Shown here piece after piece: positions 1-9,075 of a stretch of DNA of 54,503 bases; position 1 is the stretch's first letter, and each line of letters starts with the position of its first letter. The DNA comes from Paraburkholderia unamae. GTDB taxonomy: Bacteria; Pseudomonadota; Gammaproteobacteria; Burkholderiales; Burkholderiaceae. The notes below the pieces were generated by a model. The model was not told the DNA's origin and made no database searches. It saw only the letters and a list, made by a program, of their open reading frames with translations. The position numbers were made by a program, and so were the translations under genes. The stretch lies in assembly GCF_003268775.1 (NCBI RefSeq), contig NZ_QLSU01000051.1:1-54503 (forward strand), in the 5' to 3' direction.

Positions 1-183
1 ACGCGCGACGGCTGGCAGATCACCATCGACGGGCGCTGCACCGTGGAAGATGAATCGTTCGATCGCGCGGTGCGGCTTGCGGCGCGCACGTGGCTCGATA
101 TTCCGCGCGCGCCGCTCACATTGCGCCGCCGTCGCAAGCGCGCGGTGAAGGCGGCAGTGGCGCTGTTTCCGCATATTATCTAA
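1..183 (+). CDS. 3' end of an unidentified protein (partial)
   Basis: The first 61 codons read open in frame 1 and stop at TAA 181-183, so this is the C-terminus of a gene that starts before the window. The visible 60 residues hold an acidic/hydrophobic stretch (DGWQITIDGRCTVEDESF), a TWLDIP segment and a basic tail (TLRRRRKRAVK). It is probably a small soluble Burkholderiaceae protein, but I do not recognise the family. It is convergent with etfA, 50 nt away. The start and function cannot be judged. Confidence 0.5.
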   Translation, partial: TRDGWQITIDGRCTVEDESFDRAVRLAARTWLDIPRAPLTLRRRRKRAVKAAVALFPHII

Positions 184-233
184 TACGTCTGCGACGGTTT
201 GATCCGTCACGCCGCCGCACTCTGTGCCAGCGC

Positions 234-1163
234 TTACAGCGCCTTCACAAGTTCCGGCACCGCCTCGAACAGATCGCCCACGAGGCCATAATCAGCCACG
301 CCGAAGATCGGTGCATCGGCATCCTTGTTAACGGCAACGATGACCTTCGAGTCCTTCATGCCCGCAAGGTGCTGAATCGCGCCGGAGATGCCCACGGCCA
401 CATAAAGTTCGGGCGCAACGATCTTGCCGGTCTGTCCGACCTGCAAATCGTTGGCAGCGAAGCCGGAATCGACGGCCGCACGCGAAGCGCCGATCGCCGC
501 GCCGAGCTTTTCCGCGAGCGGGTCGAGCAGCGTGAAGTTGTCCGCGCTGCCGAGCCCGCGTCCACCGGACACCACCACGCGCGCGGCGGTTAGATCGGGG
601 CGATGGCTCGTCGCGATCTCGCGGCGAATGAACTTCGACAGACCCGTATCGGCAACGGCGGGCGCGGACACGATCTCGCCGCCGCCACCCGTTGCCGCCG
701 CGGCGTCGAACGCGGTGGTGCGCACGGTCGCGACTATGATGGCATCGGCGCTTTGCACGGTGGCGATCGCGTTGCCCGCGTAGATCGGGCGCTGGAACGT
801 GTCGGCGCTGTCGATCGCGACGATGTCCGAGATCTGCGCCGAGTCGAGTTTCGCGGCCACGCGCGGCGCGACATTCTTGCCGGCGGCGGTCGCGGGGAAC
901 AGCACGTGTGAATAGTCGCGCGCGAGCGCCACGACTTGAGCGGCGACGTTTTCCGCGAGCGCGTCGGCGAGGTGCGCGGCGTCCACATGAATCACCTTGT
1001 CCACGCCCGCGACCTTGCTCGCGGCTTGTGCAACCGCCTGCGCGCCGTTGCCCGCGACCAGCACGTGCACGCCGTTGGCGAGTTGTCGGGCCGCGCCGAT
1101 CGTGTGCAGCGTGCTGATCTTCAGTTGGACGTTGTCGTGTTCGGCAATAACGAGAGTCGTCAT
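234..1163 (-). CDS. etfA: Electron transfer flavoprotein subunit alpha
   Basis: A 309-residue protein, the usual length of bacterial EtfA. With EtfB it forms a soluble heterodimer that binds FAD and passes electrons from acyl-CoA and other dehydrogenases to ETF-quinone oxidoreductase. The N-terminal half (TTLVIAEHDN start) is the alpha/beta domain. The C-terminal FAD domain shows the family pattern VVSGGRGLGS, then GASRAAVDSG, QVGQTGKIVAPELY, GISGAIQHLAGM and an FGVADYGLVGDLF end. The ATG follows the etfB stop TAA directly, so the two are co-transcribed and probably translationally coupled. The gene is complete and identification is near certain. Confidence 0.96.
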   Translation of the reverse strand: MTTLVIAEHDNVQLKISTLHTIGAARQLANGVHVLVAGNGAQAVAQAASKVAGVDKVIHVDAAHLADALAENVAAQVVALARDYSHVLFPATAAGKNVAPRVAAKLDSAQISDIVAIDSADTFQRPIYAGNAIATVQSADAIIVATVRTTAFDAAAATGGGGEIVSAPAVADTGLSKFIRREIATSHRPDLTAARVVVSGGRGLGSADNFTLLDPLAEKLGAAIGASRAAVDSGFAANDLQVGQTGKIVAPELYVAVGISGAIQHLAGMKDSKVIVAVNKDADAPIFGVADYGLVGDLFEAVPELVKAL

Positions 1164-1913
1164 TTAAATCACCTTCGCTTCGTTCTTGAGTTTGTCGACG
1201 AGCGCCGCGACGTCCGGCACGATCACACCGGCCTTGCGCGCGGCGGGCTCGACCACCTTGAGCGTCTTGAGCCGTGGCGCCGGGTCCACGCCCAGCGCGG
1301 CGGGCGTGACGGTGTCGATGGGTTTCTTCTTCGCCTTCATGATGTTCGGCAGCGTGACGTAGCGCGGCTCGTTCAGGCGCAGATCGGTCGTGACGATGGC
1401 GGGCAGCGAGAGCGCGATCACTTCGAGGCCGCCGTCCACTTCGCGCGTGACGGTGGCTGTCGAACCCTCGATCTCGATGTGGCTCGCGAACGTGGCCTGG
1501 GGCCAGTCGAGCAGGGCGGCGAGCAACTGGCCGGTCTGGCCTGCGTCGTCGTCGATGGCCTGCTTGCCGAGAATCACGAGTTGCGGTTGTTCCTTTTCGA
1601 CGACGGCCTTGAGCAGCTTCGCGACGGCAAGCGGCTGGAGTTCGGCGTCGGTCTCGACCAGAATGCCTCGGTCCGCACCGATGGCGAGCGCGGTGCGCAG
1701 GGTTTCCTGGCTTTGCGCGACGCCGCACGAAACGGCCACGACCTCGGTGGCCTTGCCCGCTTCTTTCAGGCGCGTGGCGGCTTCGGTGGCGATTTCGTCG
1801 AACGGATTCATCGACATCTTCACATTGCCGATATCGACGCCCGACTGATCGGATTTCACGCGCACCTTCACGTTGTAATCGACGACGCGCTTGACGGCGG
1901 TAATCACTTTCAT
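1164..1913 (-). CDS. etfB: Electron transfer flavoprotein subunit beta
   Basis: A 249-residue EtfB, the partner of EtfA. It starts MKVITAVKRVVDYNVKVRVK, as typical for the family, and carries the AMP-binding/recognition region (DDDAGQTGQLLAALL, LRLNEPRYVTLPNIMKAKKK). The signature LNEPRYVTLPNIMKAKKK matches the conserved EtfB motif containing the dehydrogenase recognition loop. The start ATG 1913 is preceded by a good ribosome site (AGAGGA, about 8 nt upstream). It is the first gene of the etfBA pair. The upstream neighbour on the same strand is a broken FAD oxidoreductase, not an acyl-CoA dehydrogenase, so the physiological electron donor is not indicated by context. Confidence 0.96.
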   Translation of the reverse strand: MKVITAVKRVVDYNVKVRVKSDQSGVDIGNVKMSMNPFDEIATEAATRLKEAGKATEVVAVSCGVAQSQETLRTALAIGADRGILVETDAELQPLAVAKLLKAVVEKEQPQLVILGKQAIDDDAGQTGQLLAALLDWPQATFASHIEIEGSTATVTREVDGGLEVIALSLPAIVTTDLRLNEPRYVTLPNIMKAKKKPIDTVTPAALGVDPAPRLKTLKVVEPAARKAGVIVPDVAALVDKLKNEAKVI

Positions 1914-1986
1914 TTAATCAGTTCCTCTAATTCAAACATTCGGTTGCGCGCTTGCGGTGCTCACGGGTCCGGTCGGAGTCGCGTCC

Positions 1987-2511
1987 TCAGGACACCGCGC
2001 CGAGACCATATTTGCCGGTCAGCAATGCGCCGGTTTCGAAGCGCTCGATCGAATAAGGTTTGAGCGAGACGTCCGTGGGCAGGCCGAGCGCCGCTTGCGC
2101 GAGCACGCGCCCCACCGTGGGCGAGAGCTTGAAGCCGTGGCCCGAGAAGCCGTAGCCGACCACGAGTCCTTCGATGCCCGGCAAGGTGCCGAGCACGAGG
2201 TTCCAGTCGGGCGTGACGTCGTACACGCCGGTCCATGACGAAGCGATGCCCGCGGTTTCGTATGCGGGGAAACGCTCGGCGACCTGCGCGCCGACTTCGA
2301 CGACATAGTCCATCGGAATATCGCCTTGCCCGGTTTCAGCGGTAGAGAGCTTTTCGCCGACAATGCCTTCGCTCACGAGCATCTGGAACGCGTATTTGGC
2401 GGCGTCGCCTTCCTTCGTTGGACAAGTCGTGAACACAGTCTGAACGCTACATCGATCGCGCTGCGCAATATAAGCAAGAGCGATGATTAGCAAAAGCGGA
2501 TCTGCGATCAA
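1987..2511 (-). pseudogene. Truncated FAD-dependent oxidoreductase (DadA/sarcosine-oxidase-like C-terminus)
   Basis: An open frame of about 174 codons whose last ~115 residues look like the C-terminal third of a DadA-type FAD oxidoreductase: YVVEVGAQVAERFPAYETAG, SSWTGVYDVTPDWN, GLVVGYGFSGHGFKLSP and a KYGLGAVS end. The N-terminal Rossmann FAD domain (GxGxxG, about 250 residues) is absent. The first ~60 codons (MIADPLLLII... to ...KLSTAETGQ) show no resemblance to this family that I can see, and the DNA there is poorer in GC than its surroundings. The frame begins with TTG at 2511, overlapping the end of the NodT gene. It reads best as a gene remnant at a rearrangement junction. A functional short protein is unlikely but not excluded. 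Confidence 0.7.
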
Positions 2512-3983
2512 TCAACCGCATTAGCCCCGCCCGTCGCGGTGGCGGTGGCATCGTCGCCTGCCGTCCAGCCGCCGCCCAGTGCGAGATACAGCTTCACCGT
2601 GGCGAGCGCAGCGTCGGTTTGCGCCTGCGCCAGCGCGTCCTCGCGCTGCAACGCGTCGATACGCGCATTGAGCACGTCGTCGAGCGTGCGCTGTCCGCCT
2701 TCGTACAACTGCCGCGCGCTCTGCGCATTGCGCCGCGCGAGGTCGAGCGACGCGTCGAGCCGCGCGCTGCGCGCGTCGAAGCCGTGGCGCAGCCCGTACG
2801 CGTCATCCACTTCTTCGAGCGTTTGAAGCAGCGCCTTGTCATGCTGCGCGAGCGCCGCCTGCAAGCGCGCATCGTTCGCGGCGACGTTGGCGCGCAGGCG
2901 TCCCGCATTGAAGATCGGCAGATCCGCGCCCACGCCGATGAGTCCCCCGGCGCCCGACAAGCCCGGCAGGCCGTCGAGATGGATATGGCCGTCGAGCCCG
3001 ATGAACGTGAGGTAGAAGCGCGGAAAGAGATCGGCCTTCGCGCTGCCGAGCCGCGCCGCCTGCGCGCGCACGAGCGCCGCGCTCGCCCGCACGTCGGGAC
3101 GGCGTTCGAGCACGGAAGACGGCACCTCGCCCGCGGGCACGGGCGGGACTTCCAGCGCACCGGGCGTGCCGAGCGGCGTGGCGTCCTGCGCGGCGCGTCC
3201 CGTGAGCACCGCAAGACGCCGTTCGCGCACGGCGATCTCGCTCACGAGGAGCGGCCGCTGTGCCTCCTGGCGGGCGATCTGGTCGTCCACGCGGCCCAGG
3301 TCGTAGCGCGTCGCCTGCCCGGCCGCGAAGCGCGCACCGGCGTAGTTTCGCAATGCGCGCAGCGTGTCGAGACTGCGATCGAGCACCGCGAGCCGCCGTT
3401 GCAGCCCGCGCGCGGCGAGATAATTTTGCGCGACTTCCCCGGCGATCGCGATGCGCGCCCCGCGCAACTGCTCCTGCGCCGCGTCGGCCATCGCTAAAGC
3501 GGCTTCGGCGTCGCTCGCACGGCGGCCGAACACGTCCACCTCCCAGATCGCGCTCACGCCGCCCGCCCAGGCATCGAGGTCCGGCGTATCGTCGGGAGCG
3601 CTGGACGGATCGCGCAGATTGCCGAATCCGTGCGCGGCCCCCGCCTGCGCGGCGAGCGACGGGTAGCGCGCCGAATCGGCCATCGCCGCGATCGCGCGCG
3701 CCTCGCGCACACGCGCCTGCGCCGTGCGCAGGTCGTCGTTCGCGTGCAGGGCGGCTTCGACATACGCGCTCAACTCGGGGTCTTGCCACGTTCGCCACCA
3801 GCTCGTGAGATCGGCGCAGGCGTCATGCGCGGCAGGCACTTGCGTGAAAGCGGCGGGAACGTCGCGCTGCGGCGGCACGTCTACCTTGACGAGCGAGGTG
3901 CAGCCCGCAAGCGCGGCCGCGAGGCACAGGGCGCCGGCGCGCAGCGTCATGGAAGGGGGCGAGGGATAACGTGGACGGATCAT
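2508..3983 (-). CDS. Outer-membrane efflux lipoprotein, NodT family
   Basis: A 491-residue outer-membrane factor of the TolC/NodT (RND-type OMP) class, the channel through which a tripartite pump releases substrate. A lipoprotein signal ends in LAGC (lipid-bearing Cys28), and two repeats of the outer-membrane efflux domain follow (roughly 50-270 and 275-475), with family motifs such as PSLAAQAGAAHG, WEVDVFGRRASDAEAALA, RRPDVRASAALV and GQRTLDDVLNARID. Start ATG 3983 has AAGG about 10 nt upstream; ATG 3950 is an alternative that still keeps the lipobox. It is last in the operon with the ABC exporter genes, 7 nt after the permease stop. The substrate is unknown. Confidence 0.9.
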   Translation of the reverse strand: MIRPRYPSPPSMTLRAGALCLAAALAGCTSLVKVDVPPQRDVPAAFTQVPAAHDACADLTSWWRTWQDPELSAYVEAALHANDDLRTAQARVREARAIAAMADSARYPSLAAQAGAAHGFGNLRDPSSAPDDTPDLDAWAGGVSAIWEVDVFGRRASDAEAALAMADAAQEQLRGARIAIAGEVAQNYLAARGLQRRLAVLDRSLDTLRALRNYAGARFAAGQATRYDLGRVDDQIARQEAQRPLLVSEIAVRERRLAVLTGRAAQDATPLGTPGALEVPPVPAGEVPSSVLERRPDVRASAALVRAQAARLGSAKADLFPRFYLTFIGLDGHIHLDGLPGLSGAGGLIGVGADLPIFNAGRLRANVAANDARLQAALAQHDKALLQTLEEVDDAYGLRHGFDARSARLDASLDLARRNAQSARQLYEGGQRTLDDVLNARIDALQREDALAQAQTDAALATVKLYLALGGGWTAGDDATATATGGANAVD

Positions 3984-3989
3984 CGCGGG

Positions 3990-5117
3990 TCAGCCTTGTT
4001 GCGCGAGCATGGAGCGAAAGCGCGCGAGCGCGAGCAGCAGAAAAAGGGCGCCCGCAGCGCTCACGCCCGCGAGCTGCGGCCACACGATGTCGAGGCCCGC
4101 GCCCCGAAACAGGATGGCCTGGGTCAACGACACGAACTGGGTGGTCGGCAGCAGCTTCACGAACGGTTGCATCGCGACCGGCATGCTTTGCACCGGCGTG
4201 GCCGCGCCCGAGAGCAGATACGCGACCGCGTAGGTCGGCACCGCGAGCAGGCCGAACTGGGGCATGGCGGGCGCGAGCGTGGCGAGCCACATGCCGAGCG
4301 CCGTGACGGAAAAGAGGTAGAGCGCGGTGCTGAGCGCGAACAGCCCGAGCGAGCCCTGTAGCGGCACGCGCAGCCACAGATTGACGACGAGCACGAGCGA
4401 GAGCAGCGACACGACAAAAATGACGAGTCCATTCGCGAGAATCTTCGCCACTGCAATTTCGCTCGCGCGCACGGGCATCACGAGCAGATGCTCGATCGTG
4501 CCGTGCTCGCGCTCGCGGATCACGGCCGCGCCCACGAGAATGATCGAGAGCACCGTGATGTTCACGACGATCTGCATGCTGGAGGTGAACCAGTACGATT
4601 CGGTGTTCGGGTTGAACAGCACATGCACCACCGCGTGCGCGGGCAATTGCGCCTGCGCGTTGCGCGCGCGCAGGAACGCGAGCGTTTCGGCGACGAAGAT
4701 TTGCTGGAGATACGCGGTGCCGAGCCCCGCCTGGGTCATCGCCGTGGCGTCGACGAGCACCTGCACGCTCGGCGCGCGGCCCGCGAGCACGTCGGCTTCG
4801 AAGCGCGGCGGAATCTCGATCGCGAAGATATAGGTGCCGCGATCGAGTGCCACGTCGATGTCGCGCCGCTCGACGTCCACGGGCGGCTTGAAGTAGGGCG
4901 GCTGGATCGCTGCGCGCAGTTGCCGCGAAAGCTCCGAATGGTCGGCATCGACGATGGCCACCGACGCATTCGAGACTTCGGCCTTGATGCCTTTGGCCAC
5001 CGAGTACACGGCGAACGTGAAGGCGAACACGATCAACGTCATCAGCGTGGCGTCGCCGAACAGGCTGAAGATTTCCTTGTGCGCGAGCCGGGCGACGTTT
5101 CTGAACCATTGCAGCAT
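3990..5117 (-). CDS. ABC-2 type permease (YhhJ-like)
   Basis: A 375-residue integral inner-membrane permease of the ABC-2 family: one N-terminal membrane helix (FGDATLMTLIVFAFTFAVYS), a large periplasmic part (about 50-175), then a C-terminal bundle of five helices including the conserved VREREHGTIEHLLVMPVR loop and the LLPTTQFVSLTQAILFRGA segment. This is the layout of E. coli YhhJ. It presumably pairs with the permease half fused to the double-ATPase gene upstream, from which it is separated by only 3 nt. Together with the HlyD-type and NodT-type proteins it would make a tripartite ABC exporter. Substrate unknown. Confidence 0.9.
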   Translation of the reverse strand: MLQWFRNVARLAHKEIFSLFGDATLMTLIVFAFTFAVYSVAKGIKAEVSNASVAIVDADHSELSRQLRAAIQPPYFKPPVDVERRDIDVALDRGTYIFAIEIPPRFEADVLAGRAPSVQVLVDATAMTQAGLGTAYLQQIFVAETLAFLRARNAQAQLPAHAVVHVLFNPNTESYWFTSSMQIVVNITVLSIILVGAAVIREREHGTIEHLLVMPVRASEIAVAKILANGLVIFVVSLLSLVLVVNLWLRVPLQGSLGLFALSTALYLFSVTALGMWLATLAPAMPQFGLLAVPTYAVAYLLSGAATPVQSMPVAMQPFVKLLPTTQFVSLTQAILFRGAGLDIVWPQLAGVSAAGALFLLLALARFRSMLAQQG

Positions 5118-5120
5118 CGC

Positions 5121-7919
5121 CTATGCCTCCTGCTTCGGCAGCAGGCACCACGCGCCGAACAGGTAGGCGAGCGCGAAGCCGAGCAGCGCGACATACATCG
5201 TGCCGAAGCTCGCCATGCCCAGCCCTTTCGTGAAGCTGCCGAGGCTCACGAGCTGGAACCACGACGAGGGAAAGCCAACGCCGGCCCAGTAGCTGGTGCC
5301 GGTGAGCGTGGAAACCGGGTAGAGCAGCCCCGAGAAGTTCACGGACGGAATGAGACAGAGAATCGCCGTGCCGAAGATCGCCGCGACCTGCGAGCGCACG
5401 AACGTCGAAACGAGCAGGCCGAGCCCCGTGGCCGCCAGAACGAACAGCAGCGCGCCGATGGACAGCGCGACGAAGGAGCCCTTGAGCGGCACGCGCAGCA
5501 CCGTCACGGTCAGCGCGACGAGCAGCAGATAGCTCAGCATCGCGAGCGCCGCATACGGTATTTGCTTGCCGAGCAGATACTCCCCTACGCTCGCAGGCGA
5601 AGCATAGAGGTTCGTGATCGAGCCCATTTCCTTTTCCCGCACGACGCCGAGCGCGGTCAGCATGGTGGGAATCAGGATCAGCGCGAGCATGATGATGCCC
5701 GGCGTGATGGCGTAGATGCTGCGGAACGTTTCGTTGTAGACGAAACGGGTTTCCACGCTCATCGGCAGCGCGGGCTGGGCGACGGGCGCGCGCGCCATCT
5801 GCGTGCTCACGTAGCGCAGCAGCACGGCGTTCACGTAAGTGTCGATCGTCGCGCCCGGAAACGGGCTCGATCCGTCCACGTAGAAGGCGAGTTCCGGGCG
5901 GCGGCCGGCCAGCAGGTCGCGGCCGAAGCCAGGTGGAATTTCCACCACCAGTTGCGCGTCGGCGGCTTGCAAGAGTCGTCTCGCGTCGTCGTCGCTGCGC
6001 GCCTCGCCGGACGGCACGAAATAGTGAGAGCCCGCGAACTGCTCGATCAGTTCGCGGCTCGCCACGGTGCGGTCGCGGTCTAGCGTGGCGAAGCGCACGT
6101 TGTCCACGTCGAACGAGACGCTCCATGCGGCGGCGAGCAGCAGCACGATCGGGCCGAGCAGCGCGAACGCGAGCCGCAGCCGGTCGCGCGCGAGTTCGAG
6201 CGTTTCGCGGCGCGCGAATGCCCAGATGCGCGCGAGCGGCGGCACGGCGGCAAGCGCGCCGGCCATCCTGGACGCGCGGCGGGGCGCTTTGGCCGCCTTC
6301 ACTGCATCGGGAGCTGCCGCAGCGGCGCCCTTCGCCGTGCCGGCGGATTGCGCCTCATCGCGCTGCGCGTCTTCGAGCCAGGCGACGAACGCGTCTTCCA
6401 GCGTCGCCGCGTGGCGCGCTTCGCGCAGCGCCTCGGGCGTGCCGACCGCGAGCACGCGCCCGCGATGCATGAACGAAATGCGGTCGCAGCGCGCGGCTTC
6501 GTTCATGAAGTGCGTGGAGATGAAAATGGTCACGTGCGCGTCGCGCGACAGTCTGGCCAGATGCCGCCAGAACATGTCGCGCGCGCCGGGATCGACGCCC
6601 GAAGTGGGCTCGTCGAGAATCAGCACTTCCGGCCCGTGCAGGCAGGCGGCGGCCAGTTGCAGCCGCTGGCGGATGCCGAGCGAAAGGCTGGCCGGCCGGT
6701 CGTCCGCATACGGCGCGAGTTCGAAATCCTCAAGCGAGCGTGCAACCGCGCTCCTCGCGCGCTCGCCCTCCATGCGGTAAAGCTTCGCGTGCAGTTCGAG
6801 GTTCTGGCGCACGCTCAATTCCTCGTACAGCGAGAACGACTGCGACATGTAGCCCACTTTCATGCGCGTGCTCATGTCGGTGGCCTTCACGGGCTTGCCG
6901 AGCAAGGTGGCCGTGCCTTCGGTCGCGTCCAGCAGGCCGGTCAGCATTTTCATCGTGGTCGTCTTGCCGCAACCGTTCGAGCCGAGAAAGCCGAAGATTT
7001 CGGCGCGCTCGATGCGAAAGCTCACGTGATCGACGGCGACGAACGAGCCGAAGCGCCGCGTGAGCCCGACGGCCTCGATCGCGGGCGGCCCCGCAACGGG
7101 CTCGCGCGGCGCAATGACCAGCTTGCCCGCGTCCCCGCGCTTTTGTTCCGGCAGGAGCGCGACATAGGCGGCTTCGAGGTTCGGCGTCCCCGCGCGGCGC
7201 AGCACCGCTTCGGTGCTGTCGCTCACCAGCACGCGGCCGTCGTCCATGGCGACCAGATGCTCGAAGCGCTGGGCCTCCTCCATATAGGCCGTCGCCACGA
7301 TCACGCTCATGCCCGCGTGCTCGCGCCGCAGGTCGTCGACGAGGGTCCAGAACTGCCGGCGCGACAGCGGGTCGACGCCCGTGGTCGGCTCGTCGAGAAT
7401 CAGGAGGTCGGGGTTGTGCACGAGCGCGCAGCACAGGCCCAGCTTCTGCTTCATGCCGCCGGAAAGCTTGCCCGCGGGCCGGTCGGGGAAGGGTGCGAGG
7501 CCCGTCGCGTCGAGCAGCCGGGCGATGCGCCGGGCGCGTTCGGCCTCGGCGAGTCCGAACAGCCGCGCGAAGAAGTCGACGTTTTCGTAGACCGACAACG
7601 TTGGATAGAGATTGCGCCCGAGCCCCTGCGGCATGAACGCAATGCGCGGCAGCACGCGCTCGCGCGCGTCGCGCACGCGCAGGTCCGCGCCGAGCACGCT
7701 CACTTCGCCGTGCTGCACGCGCTTGACTCCGGCGATGAGACCGAGCAGCGTCGATTTGCCCACGCCGTCCGGGCCGATCAGGCCGATCGTCGTGCGCGCG
7801 GGCAGGACCAGCGAGACGCCGTCGAGCGCGCGCGTCGCACCGTACTGGTGCGAGACACCGGCAATGCGAATCGCTTCGCCATCCTTACGAAGCCCCGTGG
7901 CTTCGTCTCCAGGCGCCAT
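5121..7919 (-). CDS. Fused double-ATPase/permease ABC exporter protein, RbbA (YhiH) type
   Basis: A 932-residue polypeptide with two ABC ATPase domains followed by an ABC-2 permease domain. ATPase 1 (about 10-240) has Walker A GPDGVGKST, signature LSGGMKQ and Walker B LLILDEPTTGVD, but ATAYMEEAQ where the switch histidine is expected. ATPase 2 (about 280-520) has Walker A GSNGCGKTT, a modified signature LSLGIRQ, Walker B VLILDEPTSGVD and an intact STHFMNEA. The permease part (about 565-932) has an N-terminal helix, a large loop and five or six C-terminal helices. This matches E. coli RbbA, where the name reflects reported ribosome association; here the operon context argues for export. It lies between the adaptor and second permease genes with gaps of 3 nt. 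Confidence 0.92.
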   Translation of the reverse strand: MAPGDEATGLRKDGEAIRIAGVSHQYGATRALDGVSLVLPARTTIGLIGPDGVGKSTLLGLIAGVKRVQHGEVSVLGADLRVRDARERVLPRIAFMPQGLGRNLYPTLSVYENVDFFARLFGLAEAERARRIARLLDATGLAPFPDRPAGKLSGGMKQKLGLCCALVHNPDLLILDEPTTGVDPLSRRQFWTLVDDLRREHAGMSVIVATAYMEEAQRFEHLVAMDDGRVLVSDSTEAVLRRAGTPNLEAAYVALLPEQKRGDAGKLVIAPREPVAGPPAIEAVGLTRRFGSFVAVDHVSFRIERAEIFGFLGSNGCGKTTTMKMLTGLLDATEGTATLLGKPVKATDMSTRMKVGYMSQSFSLYEELSVRQNLELHAKLYRMEGERARSAVARSLEDFELAPYADDRPASLSLGIRQRLQLAAACLHGPEVLILDEPTSGVDPGARDMFWRHLARLSRDAHVTIFISTHFMNEAARCDRISFMHRGRVLAVGTPEALREARHAATLEDAFVAWLEDAQRDEAQSAGTAKGAAAAAPDAVKAAKAPRRASRMAGALAAVPPLARIWAFARRETLELARDRLRLAFALLGPIVLLLAAAWSVSFDVDNVRFATLDRDRTVASRELIEQFAGSHYFVPSGEARSDDDARRLLQAADAQLVVEIPPGFGRDLLAGRRPELAFYVDGSSPFPGATIDTYVNAVLLRYVSTQMARAPVAQPALPMSVETRFVYNETFRSIYAITPGIIMLALILIPTMLTALGVVREKEMGSITNLYASPASVGEYLLGKQIPYAALAMLSYLLLVALTVTVLRVPLKGSFVALSIGALLFVLAATGLGLLVSTFVRSQVAAIFGTAILCLIPSVNFSGLLYPVSTLTGTSYWAGVGFPSSWFQLVSLGSFTKGLGMASFGTMYVALLGFALAYLFGAWCLLPKQEA

Positions 7920-7922
7920 CGC

Positions 7923-8903
7923 CTAGCTCCCGCGTACGGCGAGCGCCTCGGGCCACGGGCGCGACGGATCGACGCGCACGTAGCCTTCGCCCGTCATGCC
8001 GCCTTTCAGGCGCGAGGCCAGCTTGCGCGCGACGTCGAGCGGCAACTGGAGCTTCACGCGGTACATGAGCTTCGCTCGCTCACTATCGGTTTCGACATAC
8101 TTGGGCGTGAACTGCGCGTCGTCCGACACATAGCCGATGCGCGCGGCAATGGGCTCGCGAGGGAACGCGTCGAGCACGATGCGGGCGTCCGCGCCGATGG
8201 CGAGCTTGCCCGCCTGCGGGCCGGGCAGAAAAATCGTGAAGTAGATGTCGTCGGGGTTGAGCATCGACACCACGCGGCCGCCGGCCGGGAGCACCGTGCC
8301 GACCTCGACCACGCGATATTCGACGCGCCCCGCGAGCGGCGCGCGCACGGTCGTGTCGTTGAGCACGGCTTGCAGCCGCGCGATCTGGGCATCGGCTTCC
8401 GCTATGGCGGACTGCGCTTCGGCGCGCGCCGCGCGCGCGGCGCTTTCGCCCGCCTGCGCGCCTTCCAGCGCGAGGCGGCGTCGATCACGTTCGACCGGCG
8501 AAATCTGCGCGGCGTCCAATAGTTTGGTTGCCTGCGAAGATTCGAGCTGCGCGAGGCGCACCTGCGCGCCGCTTGCGTCAAGCTGTGCGGCGGCGCGGGT
8601 GGCGGCGCCCGCCGCGCGTTCGCGGGCGGCCTTCGCCGCGTCGAGCTGGGCGCGCAACTCGTCGTTGTCCTGACGGGCGACGACGTCGCCCGCTGCGAGC
8701 ATGTCGCCCTCGTGCACCGGCAGATCGACGATACGGCCGCCGTACTTCACCGCCACATCGACGCGCGCGAGTTCGAGCCGACCGTTTGCGTGCGCAACGT
8801 TATCCGGCAGACCGCGCCCCTGGTTGCGCTGCCAGACGACGGCCGCGCCGATCGCCGCAACGATCGCGACTGCCGCGAGCGTCCAGCCAAGCTTCTTGTT
8901 CAT
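7923..8903 (-). CDS. HlyD-family periplasmic adaptor (membrane fusion protein)
   Basis: A 326-residue adaptor that links inner-membrane exporter to outer-membrane channel. An N-terminal membrane anchor (LGWTLAAVAIVAAIGAAVVW) is followed by a biotinyl-lipoyl-like segment (GGRIVDLPVHEGDMLAAGDVVARQD), a coiled-coil hairpin (about 75-190) and the returning lipoyl half (VRAPLAGRVEYRVVEVGTVLPAGG) with a beta-barrel domain. It is similar in size and order to E. coli YhiI. ATG 8903 is chosen; the TTG one codon earlier is an unlikely start. This is the first gene of the exporter operon. The 172-nt gap to the regulator gene upstream contains a possible -10 (TATATT at 8959-8954), so it may have its own promoter as well as read-through from the arginine operon. 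Confidence 0.92.
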   Translation of the reverse strand: MNKKLGWTLAAVAIVAAIGAAVVWQRNQGRGLPDNVAHANGRLELARVDVAVKYGGRIVDLPVHEGDMLAAGDVVARQDNDELRAQLDAAKAARERAAGAATRAAAQLDASGAQVRLAQLESSQATKLLDAAQISPVERDRRRLALEGAQAGESAARAARAEAQSAIAEADAQIARLQAVLNDTTVRAPLAGRVEYRVVEVGTVLPAGGRVVSMLNPDDIYFTIFLPGPQAGKLAIGADARIVLDAFPREPIAARIGYVSDDAQFTPKYVETDSERAKLMYRVKLQLPLDVARKLASRLKGGMTGEGYVRVDPSRPWPEALAVRGS

Positions 8904-9075
8904 CAACTACCCTGCGTAGCGTGTTGAATGTGCCCCATGACATTCGCGCCATGAATATACGCTGGCCACCGATTTGATGGCGCGCGAATGGCCGGCGAGA
9001 GGGCACAGAAGGGCACAAGAGGGCGCGAGAGGCATGGCGAGCCATTCGGTGTGCGGTCGATCGCCCGCCGCCTTG

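Noticed and set aside
193..208. Small inverted repeat GACGG/CCGTC between the partial first gene and etfA as terminator
   Set aside because: The stem is only 5 bp with no T-run on either strand.
8974..8978. FNR half-site upstream of the HlyD-type gene
   Set aside because: Only one half (TTGAT) is present and the spacing to the nearest -10-like sequence does not fit the class II geometry.
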